Shown here: piece after piece, positions 1 to 15,700 of the stretch
How the letters are laid out: each line of letters begins with the position of its first letter
How positions within the stretch are numbered: position 1 is the first letter of the stretch
NCBI GenBank assembly: GCA_020746875.1
Contig: JAGTJL010000019.1
Coordinates: 434,001 to 498,000, forward strand
DNA: 64,000 nt
DNA from: Rhexocercosporidium sp. MPI-PUGE-AT-0058
Taxonomy: Eukaryota > Ascomycota > Leotiomycetes > Helotiales
Direction of reading: 5' to 3'
Notes under the pieces: model-generated
What the model was told of the DNA's origin: nothing
What the model saw: only the letters and a program-made list of their open reading frames with translations
The model's database searches: none
Translations under genes and position numbers: made by a program

Positions 1-1165
1 AAGTTCTCCGAGGGACGACCGCCATCTACTGAGGAGACTTCAGCAGAATGGTGGCGGTTGAAGAGCTTGTGGATCTACCCCGTGAAGAGCTGCAGAGGTG
101 TAGAGTTGAATCGCGGATCCGTGATTGCGACTGGTATGGAATATGATCGTCAATTCACGTTTGCCCAACTCAAGAGCCCCTTTCCCGTCAACGCCGCCAC
201 CCCTGAGAAGGAAAAGGCAGCACATAAGTGGGAGTTCATCACACAGAGACAGTTCCCTTTATTGGCCAAATTACGAACTGAGATGTGGGTTCCTGATCAG
301 TCGGTGGACACATACACGCCGCATGCCGAGGATGTGGAATCTGGTGGGGTCATAATTCTGAGCTTTCCATACCAGGAGGCTGGCTGGAGAGGTATCATGG
401 CAAAATGGGGGGCTGCTGTCAAAGGCACCTACCCGGAGAAGCAGTTCCGTATCCCATTCGATCCATCCCCAGTGCAGATTGAGAAGGCTGGCTATTCTTA
501 TGAGAAGATGACGATCTGGAAGGAGACCGTGACAGCACTGAATTTGGAAATCGAAATCCCAGACGAATTGAGATATTACCTCGGCATCAGCAACAAGCTT
601 GGCCTCTTCAGAATCGACAATTCAAAGCTGCGGGAGGTACACAGAAATGCGCCAAGGAAGGAGGAGTTGGGATATCAGCCAGTGACCGGTTTCCAAGACG
701 CTGTAAGTTGATTGTACTCTGGTTTTGGTCCTTTGCTAATACTAGCAGTACCCCCTCCACCTGATCAATCTTGCCAGTGTCCGCGATGTCGAAAGCAAAA
801 TGCCTAAAGTCAAGGGTGCTCCACGTCTCTCCGCCGCCCGGTTCCGCGCCAATCTGATTATCACTGGTCCAGATGCCTACCACGAAGATACCTGGCGGAG
901 AATCAAGATTGGTTACTACGAATATGATGTATCTTGCCGGACCGCCCGCTGCAAGATGCCAAACGTAGATCAGGTTACAGGCGAAAGACACCCCAGCGAG
1001 CCGGATCGAACCTTACGAAGCTTCCGCGCCGTAGATGCTGGCACTGGGCCAAATATTGGGTGCTTAGGCATGCAAATGGTTCCAATTGCCAAGGAGAGCA
1101 GTCTACGTGTTGGAGACGAGATCACGGTCCTGGAAGTTGGAGATCACGAGTACATTCAGCAGTAA
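1..1165 (+). CDS. MOSC-domain protein, mARC-like (5' partial)
   Basis: The reading frame is open from the window edge, so the start lies upstream. Exons are 1-702 and 749-1165. A 46-nt intron (GTAAGT...GCTAAT...TAGCAG) separates them in phase 0. The first exon carries the MOSC N-terminal beta-barrel (SLWIYPVKSCRG). The second carries the MOSC core, with the pattern EDTWRRIKIG followed by CRTARCKMPNVDQVTG. By the mARC family pattern (RCxxTTVDPxTG), the second Cys of this pair should be the molybdenum ligand. Family members are molybdenum cofactor proteins that reduce N-hydroxylated compounds such as amidoximes, usually at the outer mitochondrial membrane together with cytochrome b5 and its reductase. 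The membrane anchor cannot be checked because the N-terminus is missing. The family call is secure; the mARC-type substrate range is inference. Confidence 0.9.
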
Positions 1166-2577
1166 CGGGACTTACTTTGCGTACACCGTACCGTTCTGTG
1201 GAAAGAAGAACGCAGGGACCAACACAACCAGGCTCCCTTTTGTTTGTGATTGAGGATACCCTACAGGTTTCTACCTGACAATCTGTTTATCTGTCTGATG
1301 AAGATGAAAGCGAGTTTTTAGCAGCAAGAAAAAAACTACCATGGAAATGACTACTGACACAATTAGCAATTTTGTAATAGAGGGAACAAACGGGATTGAG
1401 CGACTTCTTTTTCATTTTGCTGGAATGAGCCTGCCCCTGTTTCTGTTGTTTATAGTTCATTCTCATTTTTTCGCTTCTCTTCTTTCTAGCTCGTTGCATT
1501 TTCATTCATCTTGCGAGTTTTTGTGTCGCACAGCACACACACACACACACACACCAACAGGGAGGGAGGATGGGGATCTTTTTTTCCTTTGTAATTGTTT
1601 GCATGTGTATTCTGGCGAGTTCTTGGGTGCAAACGGAATGGAGTTGGTAGAATTGTGTGGCTGCATAAATGGAATGACATTGTATGGATTTCGAAACCTA
1701 CACCTACTTGTGTGCTGTTTGCTATGATTGTGATGTGCAATACTATTCATTGAAGCCATGACAAGATGGGATTTAAATATTGTTAAATCAAAAAGTCGTC
1801 TACAACGCCTCGACGGAAGGATTGCCAACAAAGACGGGCCTCATTTTAAATTCCCTTGGTCAGATCTGGATTTGGTGCCGCCAGAAGGTACCAAAAGCTA
1901 TGCTGACTACGGGATAGCAAAAACACTACAGGAGATGTAACAAAATCACGTATTGTACTCCATTAATGAGTTCTATATTTAGAAACACACTCTTTAATAT
2001 TGACAATACTTAGCTAATGAACCGACTACAGCACCATCTCTAGCAAACCCCCCTTTTTCTTCACTAAATCAAAGGCAAAGATCTAACAAGCTGGGGGACG
2101 ACTTAAAGCACCTCCTAGCCCCTTCCAGGGAGGGATAGATAGAAAGATCGGAACAGAAGAAAGCTTTGCTGGAAGAAGTTTAAGAGAAATCTAAGGATAA
2201 TGCCTAGTACCATAGCTGCGCAGATAACTTCCTCGGAACAGGAGGAAAATTCACAAGACGAAACTCACTTCAGCAGCCCGCTCATGTTAGCAAGCATTGT
2301 GACTTATGCTACACCAAGAGGAGAGTGTGAAGGGCTGGATGAAGAGGAACCATGATACTTTGCCCGCCAACGGGGATAGGGGGTTGAGGCTAGGGCTTCG
2401 GTTGGTTAAGAGAATGTCAATAAGCGAAACGACGATCTGGAAGACAGGCAAAGATGATGAGTGGAGCTGTCCGCAGAACCTTTCTGTTGATGCCAATCTA
2501 TACCCCACACTTCTCTAATTTCCTCCGATTTTTAATTCAAGAAGACGTCATCGCCCGATCGTCAGGTCTCCAACCAC
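1166..2577. other. Intergenic DNA with a CA microsatellite
   Basis: This is the region between two convergent genes. It holds a (CA)n tract at about 1534-1554 and T-rich, UTR-like sequence downstream of the MOSC gene. Only short reading frames are present (the longest is under 130 codons) and none has recognisable protein features. I see no gene here. Confidence 0.6.
1534..1554. repeat. (CA)n microsatellite
   Basis: An uninterrupted run of CA dinucleotides, 21 nt long, lies about 370 nt downstream of the MOSC stop codon. It is probably in the 3' flank. Confidence 0.9.
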
Positions 2578-5688
<3,111 letters not shown>

Positions 5689-7140
5689 TTAATATCCACG
5701 ACCAGCCAGCCAGTTGTGAGCGACCTCGAAGCCCCCTTGTGCTGAGTACTGGTGCTCCCAGCAGTGGCCAGAATTCGGGACGGCATACCAGGAGTAGTTA
5801 CTGGCGCGAGGGTACAGTGTCTGAGTCTGCGCAAGTATGCCGTATGCACCCGTACCACAGTTACCTGGTCCACCTCCTTGGAAACCAAACGATCCACAGA
5901 AGACGACATCTTGTTGTCCAGTCATGACGAATACCGAGCCCGTGTATCGGTTCGCTGTTGGAATCAAAGCACTGGAAGCGGCCTCTCCAACAGTGAGAGT
6001 ACCTCTCTTCTCGTAGTCCTGATGGATGAAAGTGGGGTCATAATTGACTCCTGGAGGACCATAGAAGAGCAGATACTCAACGCCTGATTCCGAGCTTGCT
6101 TGGAGATATCCGAGAGGTAACGAGTTACTGGATTGGACGAGCTGCGCAGGTAACAGGCCAGCGGTAAGTGTAAAGCCTGGGATTACAGTTACCCACTATA
6201 CATCGAATCAGTAGTGCTCCATCACATGTGCCATTACGATTGAATAGTCGTCAAGTCGTAGTGGCTGAAAGGAGCTTGAATTTAATATACCTGTTTACTG
6301 AAGCCTGTGAGAATAGTAGCATCTACATCTGTCGGGTACTCGACGTTGAGAACATTGGCCATCAAAGATCCCATGCTGCAGCCGACATGGATAATCTTGT
6401 TGAATGCTCGTGGGAATGGCGAATTGCCTGCTGGACCAGCGCGAGCAAGCTTGATAATTTCGTGCACAGTTGCGGCTTGAGCTGGCATCTGGACGACGGA
6501 AACTCCATCCGGCTTGCTCGAATTGCCATTACCGAGACGGTCAAAGGCAAATGTAGGATATCCTTGTTTGGAGGCGTATGAGACCCAGCTGTATCGATCT
6601 CCATCGTAGCCAAATCCTGGATAGCCACCGCCAGACCACTTAAAAAGTCAGCATGCAATCTAGAGAATTCTACCAAGCAAGGCATGTGCTAGTCTTGTGT
6701 TGGGTATGGACAGGTTGCTCACATAGTTGCGATCGTACGTAGCTGGGTGTGCAAGTAGTTGGAGAGTGTTTTTTCTAGATGGGATATCGACCTCGGGTTC
6801 GCAGTAGCGCCCAGCAATGTTGTAGTCGCCACGGACGGGCACAGAGAAGGCGAGGGTGATCACACTTGATAGAAGGCCTAACAAGGAGCCAAGGTCAAGG
6901 GTTGGATGGATGATCTGGGGATTTTCTTAGTTAGTGGCGGCTCGCTGGGCCTTGTTGAACAAGGATTTAGGGTCGCGAAAGGATGTGGTCACTTACAGCA
7001 TTCTGAGCATCTATTGTGACTGGGATAACGATCTCCTGGCAAGTAGGTCCACGTTTGTTCAGAGGAGAAGATGTCGCGGGCGAGGTGATACTCAGGACGA
7101 GTAGCGCCAGACGCCGAATGAAGTGGATGAGGAGAATCAT
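5689..7140 (-). CDS. Secreted alpha/beta-hydrolase
   Basis: Four exons join to 396 aa: 7140-6997, 6914-6723, 6638-6291 and 6195-5689. All junctions are in phase 0 and the introns are 82-95 nt, longer than usual for this window. The N-terminus is a hydrophobic signal sequence (MILLIHFIRRLALLVLSI) followed by a KR site. The catalytic triad candidates are Ser200 in HVGCSMGS (nucleophile elbow GxSxG), Asp324 in GQQDVVFC and His372 in NSGHCWEH. The oxyanion-side motif WSGGGYPGFGYDGDRYSW and the segment FAFDRLGNGNSS match the alpha/beta-hydrolase fold. It probably acts outside the cell or in the secretory pathway as an esterase or lipase-like enzyme. The substrate cannot be predicted from sequence. 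The gene has its own upstream region and is not in an obvious cluster. Confidence 0.85.
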
Positions 7141-10100
7141 GGCGGATAGAGAAGTGGTTGATGGTATGATAGCAATTGCTGTATGAAGAGAAGTGTTGTA
7201 TGCAAATCCAAAATTGTGCATTGATGATAAGGAGGGAAGAATGTAATGGGTTGGATCGAGAATATATGTTCCCTCGAGCAACTCTTTGCTCCTTCCTTCT
7301 CTGCCACCGTCGTCGCTACCTATCCACCACGAAAGCTCTGTTCCTCACAAACCCTCACCGTTCGACTGAATACTAGTCTCATGGGCTGAAAACGAGAAGT
7401 ACACTTACTCAACAAATTTGCGCAGCAGTGCAAGCCAAGATGTGTTGATGGTGGGTAGACATCGTGCCACTATCACCACTCCAAGGCATCACTTGACCTT
7501 CTTTCATACCGAAAAGCAAGAAAAAATTTAGATAGTATTAGCAAGACATGGAAAGGAGGTTGACAGAGATATCTCTTGGGACCGTCCATGGAGTCGATGC
7601 TGATCTCTAGCGCTGCGGTTCGAGATCTTGTGTGACACGGCAAAGTCCAAGATCCAGCTTGGCCGAGATCAAATCCCATGAACCTGGTTGATTGTAGGTC
7701 ATCTGGTCAATTGGGCAAAGAATCTATATCAGCAAAGGACAAAAGAGGGATGGATTTCAGGGGGGCAGTCTGAAATTTTACACCTGTGCTACCCAGAGTA
7801 GAGCTTGGCCTAAGTGTCAATTTATTTGACGCAGGTTTTGTGATACTTGCGGCTGGTATACGTCCTTTTCCCCTTCCCAAGTATAGCAAACCATAGAAAA
7901 CATCTTTCCTCCAGCAATGGGTCATCGGACGATGCGCCTCACAGCTTACAAAGCTCCATAGCTGGGCCAGGAGACTACCATCGATCTGATAAACGCTTTG
8001 GAATCAATGAACCCACCCACAGAACATAAGAAACTACTACTGATGTATTTGCGAATGACTGATTGAAAGTACTAGAACCAACTGAAGATACTGAGCTGGT
8101 GCTCGTTTTTCCAAAGACGTGAAATACTGGAGACTTGACCGCTACCTTTCGAGACGATAAACACAAAGATCGAAACCCTCTAACTCTCTTTCTATTTTTT
8201 CATTTGATGCTTAAGATAATTCGGAGGTGTGTGAAAATACACTATTGAGCATCAAAAGCTGGCTATAACTGGGCGAGCTGTGCTATCCGTGCCAGCAAAA
8301 ACAATGACGAAAGATCCACAACATGGCGTCGGTCACGAGTTACAGAGCACAAGCTGAAGCTCAAAAGTGAGGTCTAACATTAGGTTTTATCGGAACTTCT
8401 GACGCAGAAGTTTCAGCTCCATGAAGTAAACAAACAAATCACCGCAACACAACTATTGGAGCGGCGGCGACGTGGAGTAGCATGGCGTCTCTAGTGCTAA
8501 TATAAAGCTCGTAGAAAGAAGAGCATCTCCGCGGGATGCAGCAAAAGGTAGATCCAAGTCACCTATCATGAATGCAATCAGTAACCAAAGCCCACAGTCC
8601 AACTTCCTTTTTTGCATCGCTTAATACCAGGCAGCTTGGCTGATATCATCACTTGAAGATATTGAGGACTTTCCATGCTACATTTGAAAATGGAAAGCTT
8701 GAGAGAGAATAGTGAATTGCGTTAAGCTCCTGGACATCTAGATACGGTTTAACAGCAGCTCAAGGGCTTGGGGCACCAGATCCTAACACGTGATCTTGAA
8801 CAGTAGTATGATCTCTGGCTAACACGGGTAGCCCACGATGTTTGCTCTAGTCTCTTAAGTAATATCATACGATTCCTCAAGTTTTAATCCAAAATTATGT
8901 CCTGAATTCCCCGCCATCCGAATATCCACCCACGATACCGAATCGGGAAAATGCACTTGCAGAACACCGGATTGTAGCCTCAAGGGCTGAAATCATGCCC
9001 CCATGATGAACTACCACCACACGTCCATCTCTAGGAAAAGAAAAGGAAACACAAACTTGAATCTTTCAAGTACACGACAACATCTCTTATCGACCTCGCA
9101 GTGGCTTGCGGAATGCCAAAGTCCAGCCCTCCATCACTTGACACTCGAAGTCCAGAACATGAGCTATGCGGCCTGTATTCTCTGGTATGGATATCTATCA
9201 TATCTCACTTTCACGCCTTCGAACATACTTCCAAATTCTCCATAGCCCAATGATAATCTTGCTAGAATGACGTCGATTATTTCTCTTCGCTGCAATTTGT
9301 TCGGGTGTCTGTGGTGTTACCACACCGGTTTTGATCCTTTCTCCCGAACACGGCTCACCGATAAACCTGAATACAGACCTCCACAACCAGGAATATTATC
9401 TTGAAGGTCTTGCACCCTCTCGTTTACTGCTATGATGGCCGTGGCAGGGCCAAATTATCTCTTGGCATGTGCTTAACTGGCCAGTATCTCGCTTTTAGGT
9501 TTGCTAGTCCGACCAAGCTGGTCGAGACTGGGTTGTATCGATACACACAGCACGCTTGTCATCCACTCTTGCTTTTGATGATAAGCACATTGCGATTCCA
9601 CATAGCGCGTTTGGATGATATGGCGGCATGCGTCCTTTCACCTGCTCTCGTTGAAATTTCAGAGCTGAGCCTAGCGGGAGGAATGGTAATATCAATAGTG
9701 GTAGTTGCCGGTAGGCTATAGGAGCCAGAGATCAGGACAAGATGCTACAGAAAGAGTGCAAGAAGCAATGTGAGATGTTCCGTAAGCAGATACCTAGTCT
9801 TATCAGAATAATTCTGAGGGTGTCGAGGTCATGTTGTACGACGTTGAGCCCTCAACCGAGAGGTTTCGAAGGGTTCAGGTAATTGGCCAAATGCTTCGGA
9901 GAGCTACTCCGATACTCTCGCCAACTTCGGCGCTAGTACTTCCGGCGAAACAAACCGGAATGTGTCTGTCAGTGAGATGGACATATAGTATTTTCTGGTG
10001 GATCTAGATGATCTGACATCTTACTTTAAGGGCACTCAACAGCTGGGACAAGTTGGTTAAGCGAGCCCTGTTCATGGGTTTGTCATCAGAAGCAGACAAC

Positions 10101-11133
10101 TTGATTGGAAAATTAGAAGATGCGAGCCAGGAGTACTTACCAGTACCATTTTACCGATATACATATTGGTCCTGGTATTGGCTTACCCTAACTCACCGCT
10201 AGTCAATGACCGCATCGAATGTTCTCATCACCACTACGCCACCACAATATCAAAAGACAGCTGAGAAAGAATGAGACGATAATGAAATCAGTAACAACAA
10301 ACATGAAATATGAGAGACATAGCGAAACGTCCCAATATTAGTTTCCCCCTGAACCGAAGCGAGCCCATTGCAACGAACCCCAACATAGCACATTTGACCT
10401 ATGTGTAGCCGATGTAAGACACAGAGCAATCTACCATAACGAAATGAAGCTCAACTGAGATAATTTGCGTTCATTCCAAGACCACCTAGCACGTCGTTGC
10501 CAGCCCCTCCACAAGGTACTCGAGAGCTAGGGATCAAGCCTCCAAACCCGCTCTGACATGACAGTGGACCCTACGAATCAAAAAGTCGGCAACCATACAC
10601 CGCACCGCCAAGAACGTTTATTAAATGGAACGAATCGAGCACACAATGTGGCACAGACAATACTGGATCACAGTACTGTAGATGAGCGCCAGGGATGAAG
10701 GGCAATCTACGATCCTCGCCGAAGGAGCCGAGAGAGACCAGGGCTGGCAGGCCGGGAGTGGGGCCCTGGGGCACCACTGTATGAAGTAAACAGATACTCG
10801 AGATTTGACATGCTCTCGGCCGTTTTGAGGGGAAAGTTTGTTATAATGCACATCTATCGACACCGCTGTGTAAGTCTGCTCTCTCTTCCTTTCGTCTCTC
10901 TTTCTCTCCATCCAACTTCTTTGCCTCTTTTCACTCGTTTTCTCAAGATCTCTCTTCCCCCACTGCTCGTTCAGCAACCCGGCTCCTAGTTGAGCTCGAC
11001 ACTCTTTTCAACTGTACAGTACATATCAGACTTTCAGGGTCAGAGACCATACCATACCATACCATACCATATTTTCAGTCCTACTTCGAAGTATCGATAT
11101 CCTACATCAAAACCTCACAACACTTCTCTCAAG
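7141..11133. other. Long gene-free interval (about 4 kb)
   Basis: Both strands contain only short reading frames (the longest about 120 codons), without protein-like composition, domain motifs or consistent splice structure. I see no tRNA, transposase motif or terminal repeats. It separates two genes that are divergently transcribed, so it includes both promoters. Near its right end is an (ACCAT)5 repeat in the probable 5' leader of the GH45 gene. Confidence 0.55.
11046..11070 (+). repeat. (ACCAT)5 pentanucleotide repeat in the GH45 leader
   Basis: Five perfect tandem copies of ACCAT end about 63 nt before the ATG of the GH45 gene, in a CT-rich stretch that looks like a fungal 5' untranslated leader. 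Confidence 0.9.
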
Positions 11134-12222
11134 ATGCAACTCCCAACCAAGACCCTCCTAGCTCTCCTGCCCTTCATCCTACAAGCCGAAGCCTTTGCTT
11201 CCGGAACAGGAACCACGACCAGATACTGGGATTGCTGCAAGCCTTCTTGTGCCTGGCCTGGCAAGGCCGAGCTTGCTTCGGGCTCCCACCCAGTCACCAC
11301 CTGTGATATCAAAGACAGTCCATTGACCGACTACAACACCGGTACGTACCCACTCCCACCATCCAAACCCCCAAAGTCCCCAAGAAGCCACAACACCACG
11401 CTAACACACCCCCTAGCAAGCGGCTGCAACGGCGGCGGCGCCTACCAATGCTCCGACGAATCCCCCTGGGCCATAAACGACTCCCTCGCCTACGGCTTCG
11501 CAGCCGTCAACATTGCCGGCGGCAGCGAATCCTCCTGGTGCTGCGCCTGCTACGAACTAACCTTCACCAGCGGTCCCGTGTCCGGGAAAAAGATGATCGT
11601 GCAAGCCACCAACACAGGAGGTGACCTCTCCGGCAACCAATTCGACATCAGCATGCCCGGCGGCGGCGTCGGGATCTTCAACGGCTGCACGCAGGAATGG
11701 GGAGCCCCTTCTTCGGGCTGGGGCGCGCAGTACGGCGGCGTTGCATCGTCGTCTTCGTGTGAGGAGTTCCCGGCTGCGCTGCAGGCGGGGTGTAGGTGGC
11801 GCTTTGGTTGGTTTGGGGCGGCTGATAATCCGACGGTTGAGTTTAAGCAGGTGAAGTGCCCGGCGGAGATTACGGCGAAGAGTGGGTGTACGAGAGCGGA
11901 TGATGAAAGCGCTCCTAAGGCTGCTGCTGGGGGAAGTGGAGGTGGTGGTGCGGTTGTGGCAGCTGCGTCTTCGAAGTCTGTGGCTCCTGTTGCTACCCCC
12001 AAGGCGGTTGAGAGCTCTGCTCCCATCGCCACAGCTGAGCCTGTCGATTCATCTACCACACAAGTCAAGCCCAGCAGTGCCCCTGTCATCAACACTCCAG
12101 CGACATCGACCGGTATCCCAGCTACTCCTCTTATGACATACGCGAGAACCTCTAGCGCTACGAGCGTGGCTTCAACTCCAACTCCAGTTGTTGATGATGA
12201 AGATGATGCCTGTGAGCTATAG
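11134..12222 (+). CDS. Secreted endo-beta-1,4-glucanase, GH45
   Basis: Exons 11134-11341 and 11417-12222 encode 337 aa. The 75-nt intron (GTACGT...CCCTAG) is in phase 1 and happens to keep the frame open, so an unspliced reading would insert 25 residues. A signal peptide (MQLPTKTLLALLPFILQAEA) precedes the catalytic domain. The diagnostic GH45 motif TTRYWDCCKPSCAW contains the catalytic base D33. The catalytic acid is D146 in NQFDISMPGGGVG, with the supporting Asp in NTGGDL. WRFGWFGAADNP and CPAEI follow the family pattern. The enzyme cleaves internal beta-1,4 bonds in cellulose or glucans with inversion. After about residue 245 comes a Gly/Ala/Ser/Thr/Pro-rich tail ending in acidic residues and ACEL. 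There is no cellulose-binding CBM1, which many fungal GH45 enzymes carry at the end of such a linker. The ATG at 11134 was chosen because it starts the signal peptide. Confidence 0.95.
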   Translation: MQLPTKTLLALLPFILQAEAFASGTGTTTRYWDCCKPSCAWPGKAELASGSHPVTTCDIKDSPLTDYNTGTYPLPPSKPPKSPRSHNTTLTHPLASGCNGGGAYQCSDESPWAINDSLAYGFAAVNIAGGSESSWCCACYELTFTSGPVSGKKMIVQATNTGGDLSGNQFDISMPGGGVGIFNGCTQEWGAPSSGWGAQYGGVASSSSCEEFPAALQAGCRWRFGWFGAADNPTVEFKQVKCPAEITAKSGCTRADDESAPKAAAGGSGGGGAVVAAASSKSVAPVATPKAVESSAPIATAEPVDSSTTQVKPSSAPVINTPATSTGIPATPLMTYARTSSATSVASTPTPVVDDEDDACEL

Positions 12223-12771
12223 ATGAAGTTATTGGGTTACGTTCTAGTAGGCTCTTTTTAACAGCCAAGATTTTGACACGAATTGGACGGGAAAGAGAAA
12301 CTCACTTTATTTCTTGTATATATTATTTTTGAATATGTAGATTGTCGACCAGTCTGTTACTGATTGGCACCTTTTGAGGCAAACAAATTTGGTTCACTTG
12401 AAGTGTTTTGCGCTCTTTGACGATGGTTGACGTGTTGAATGGATGAAAACATTGATCTCAGTTAACCGAGAAGTATTTTTGTCTTCCTCAAAATTCAGTC
12501 GTGCAAATACAGTACCGACAAATCACCTCTGAAGGTGGGAAAATATCGACACAAAATGTTCATTGCATACAGAACAATAATCATTCCTGGGTATACGTGT
12601 GAAAAGAGCCACAAGAAGCAACAAACCCGCGCCATATGTTGTTAATTTTGACAAACCCCCTGAGTGCCAAGTACGTCGATCCGATAGGATCGATATAGAT
12701 ATAGAATTACAACAAGCCAAAATCCTTCATATACAAAACCAAAAATTCATGCACACATTATTCGTAGCAAA
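12223..12771. other. Convergent 3' flanks of GH45 and transcription factor
   Basis: AT-rich 3' flanking DNA lies between two convergent genes. No gene is seen. Candidate polyadenylation-type AT runs (TATATATTATTTTTGAATATG at about 12316-12336) follow the GH45 stop. Confidence 0.5.
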
Positions 12772-15700
12772 TTAAGATTGTCCCCCGATGAGGGAGATGC
12801 AGTTGTTGAGTAGGAGCGCTGCTTCGTGGAGGAGCTCCCATCTCGTCTTCTCAAATACAGTGCGGAGGACCATCAGCATGCCGCTGCAGCCGTTGAAGCC
12901 CCGCATGGATTTGAGCTCTTCTGGTGATCGCACGCCGCTGAGTCTTCGGAGGTATGCTCGCATATCGCTCACTTGGCCCTCGAAATCATAGGCGGATGGA
13001 ATGGGTGCTGTGGTGGGACCTTCCAAGGCAAAGCCGTATGACCAGACGATCAAAGCGGCGAAATACATGACCCATGGTCTGTTGAGCAACACATCATCGC
13101 GAGCGGAATAGGTGAATGGTGGGTCGTTGTAGCCACCGCGAATGGCGGATGAAGTAGATTCCTCGGGAAGGAGAACAGTGCATAGAAATCGTAGGGCGTA
13201 CCAGGTGGCATCTCTCGCCTTGGCTGTAGGGGCCCAAGCATCTTTCATGCGGCGTTGGGCGCTGTTCAGATCCTGGGAGCCGATCGTTCGGCCTAGAAGT
13301 CGTTTGGCCCTGGCGAAGATCTGGCAGTCAACAATGTCGACGTGCATGGCCATGTGAGCCAGGTGATGGAGTACAGTCCGGCCTTGAAATACCACATTGT
13401 CCTCTTTCTTATCGGTGTACACGTACGGTCCGGGAATGGTATCGGAACTGCGGGCCAAAGATCTATCGAAATCCTGCATCCACAAGTCGAAAGCTCGGGT
13501 CAGAGAGCCTCTCCATTTGTCTCTACCTCCAAGGGCCTGTGATACTCCTAGAGAGTTCACCTGAAGGTCACGCTGGTTCATGTGCCAACTGACACTGAGG
13601 AGACCGGCCATGAGAATTGTCCTGCCAAAAGAGTTTGTACGCACTTCCTGCGCATTAAGAGTTCGCTTGAGACCCTCTAGGAACGAGATTGGCTTGACAC
13701 CATTGGCCTGAAGACTAGCCTCGATTCTGCCAACTTCAGCACTGTTCGTAGCAGACCAGAGCGCTTCGTCGCAAGGGAGTGGAAGTCGCATCTCGTGAGC
13801 AACCATGACCGTCGAATGGCCGAACATGGTGGCGTGTGTAGAGTCGATGACGAATGCTGCAAATGCAGCTCGTCGAGTCGCCTCATTAGTGATCCAGTGA
13901 TTCCACCATTCATCGGGAGTGTTAGCCCCCGATGTAGAGGACTGTCGAGAGCCATTCTGTCCTTGCTTGTCATCTCGTACACTAGGAGGTGAGTCTAAGG
14001 CAGATCTTCCAATTAGTGAGCTACCACGGCGCATCAAGGTGATAGTTGTAGCATGATGGATATGAGCTCTTTCGTGTAGAGCTCTAGTCGAGTACATCTT
14101 CTCGTACAGCTCCAAAAGAAGCAGAGCTTGGAACACCCACAGCTTCGCCGGAGGTCGGAAATGATAGTCGCTGAAAATCTCCCATCTCAGATGCCATGCC
14201 AAGAAGTTGGACAGCTCAGCACCTGCTCGAGTCACTTCGTAGCCGTGCACCTTGTCGAGACAGGAAGCACCAATCGCCATCATAGCTACCAAGAGAAGAT
14301 TTGGAGTCTTGTCCGGAGAGAAAGTTGGTTTATGCACTGTGTCCGAGTTAGCAGAAATGCCTTGTCACTCAAAGAAAAGATAGGCGTACATATTGGTACT
14401 TGCTCACTGAAGTGATACCAATAGCTACCAATGTAGGTTTGCATCATCTTGCGGCTTAGCAGGTGATTGTCATCGCTACGGTCGCCCTCAAGTAGAGATT
14501 CTTTCTGTCGCGCAACTGGCGCGTGATCGGTTTCGTTGAACCGTTCCTTAATCAGATCCACAATTTGCTGACTCTTCTCTTCCGATAGGACCGTCTCTGG
14601 TAGAGAGGTATCAAGCAAGCTAGTAACAGCCATAGGGTGATGAGACTGTTGGTTAGTTGGAAAGTAGCCGCCCAGGTTTACATCGTTGGGATAAAATTGT
14701 GCGAAGTACTGGTTCTGAGAGTCGGGATAACTAGACAAGGTTAGCACCACGGTGTAGCGTAGTAGAATATTGACTGACTTTGCATAGCCTTGCTGCCCCA
14801 TCTGCCCCATTGGCGACGAGTTTTCCGGTTGCTGCCCGCTGAACAGGTATGCAACAAAATCCTCAGGAATAGCAAAGGGCGAACGGTTGTACCCTTCACC
14901 ACCGAATACTGGCATTGTATTTGGTACTGCCATCTGATCTAAAAGCATCATATCCGGACCCGACTGGGCGTGCTGAGCCGTTTCACTCGGATAGTCGGTT
15001 GACATTGAGGTCGGGTAGGCAGGTTCCGACTCTCGTGTAGACGCAATCGCGGTTGGCGCTGTGGAAAATCCGGGGGGAGGCAATGTGAACGGGGTGAAGT
15101 TCTGTTGGCTGACATAGGGCTGTGGGCTGGACTGAGTGTTGTGATAACTTGCGTTGCCCGAAGCAGAGGACAAGAGTCCATAGGGGCCTACAGTGGTCTG
15201 CAAAGGGGGTCTTGAGAAATCAGCGGGCTTTGCATCAGATATTCCAAAGCTTGCATGACGCTGTGGCCTTCCCCCTGGAGTCATGTTTAGTGTATCATTT
15301 CTAGGAATGCTATCGCTATTCGATCTCTTGAAATTTCCGGCCTGAAAGTTTTCAGCACCATTTGTAGAAGCTGCGCCAGAGTAAGTTCCAGAAGATGGGT
15401 TCGTAGCTGGTGAGTATGGGCTTGGATTTTCCTGTGGTGACTGGTACTGGATCTGAGCAGCTCGCGATTTAATTCCAGAGAGATTTGGTCGCATGATCTC
15501 TGGAGAATTAGAGCCATGATTAGACATGGGACGTCCCATTTCAGCTCCTGGGGAGGATGCATGTGCATGCCCTAGCATGGAGTCTTTCCGATGTAATTGA
15601 GATCCCTTTGCAGTATGTCTGTCTCTGTGTCGGTTGCACAAGTCCTGGCGAACGAATGTGCGGACACAATCTGGGAAGTCACAATTATATATCTGCTTGG

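Noticed and set aside
7141..11000. Search for a hidden gene or transposon in the 4-kb gap
   Set aside because: No terminal repeats, transposase or reverse transcriptase motifs, and no frame above about 120 codons with protein-like content.
11341..11417. GH45 read through without an intron (extra 25 residues)
   Set aside because: The insert is Pro/Ser/Asn-rich, begins with GTACGT and ends with CCCTAG, and breaks the catalytic domain; it is an intron whose length happens to be a multiple of three.
11660..11690. Asn in GIFNGC of the GH45 enzyme where Humicola EGV has Asp, first suspected as a lost catalytic acid
   Set aside because: Counting from the known Asp114/Asp121 spacing places the catalytic acid in the upstream HFD/QFD motif, which is intact here (D146).
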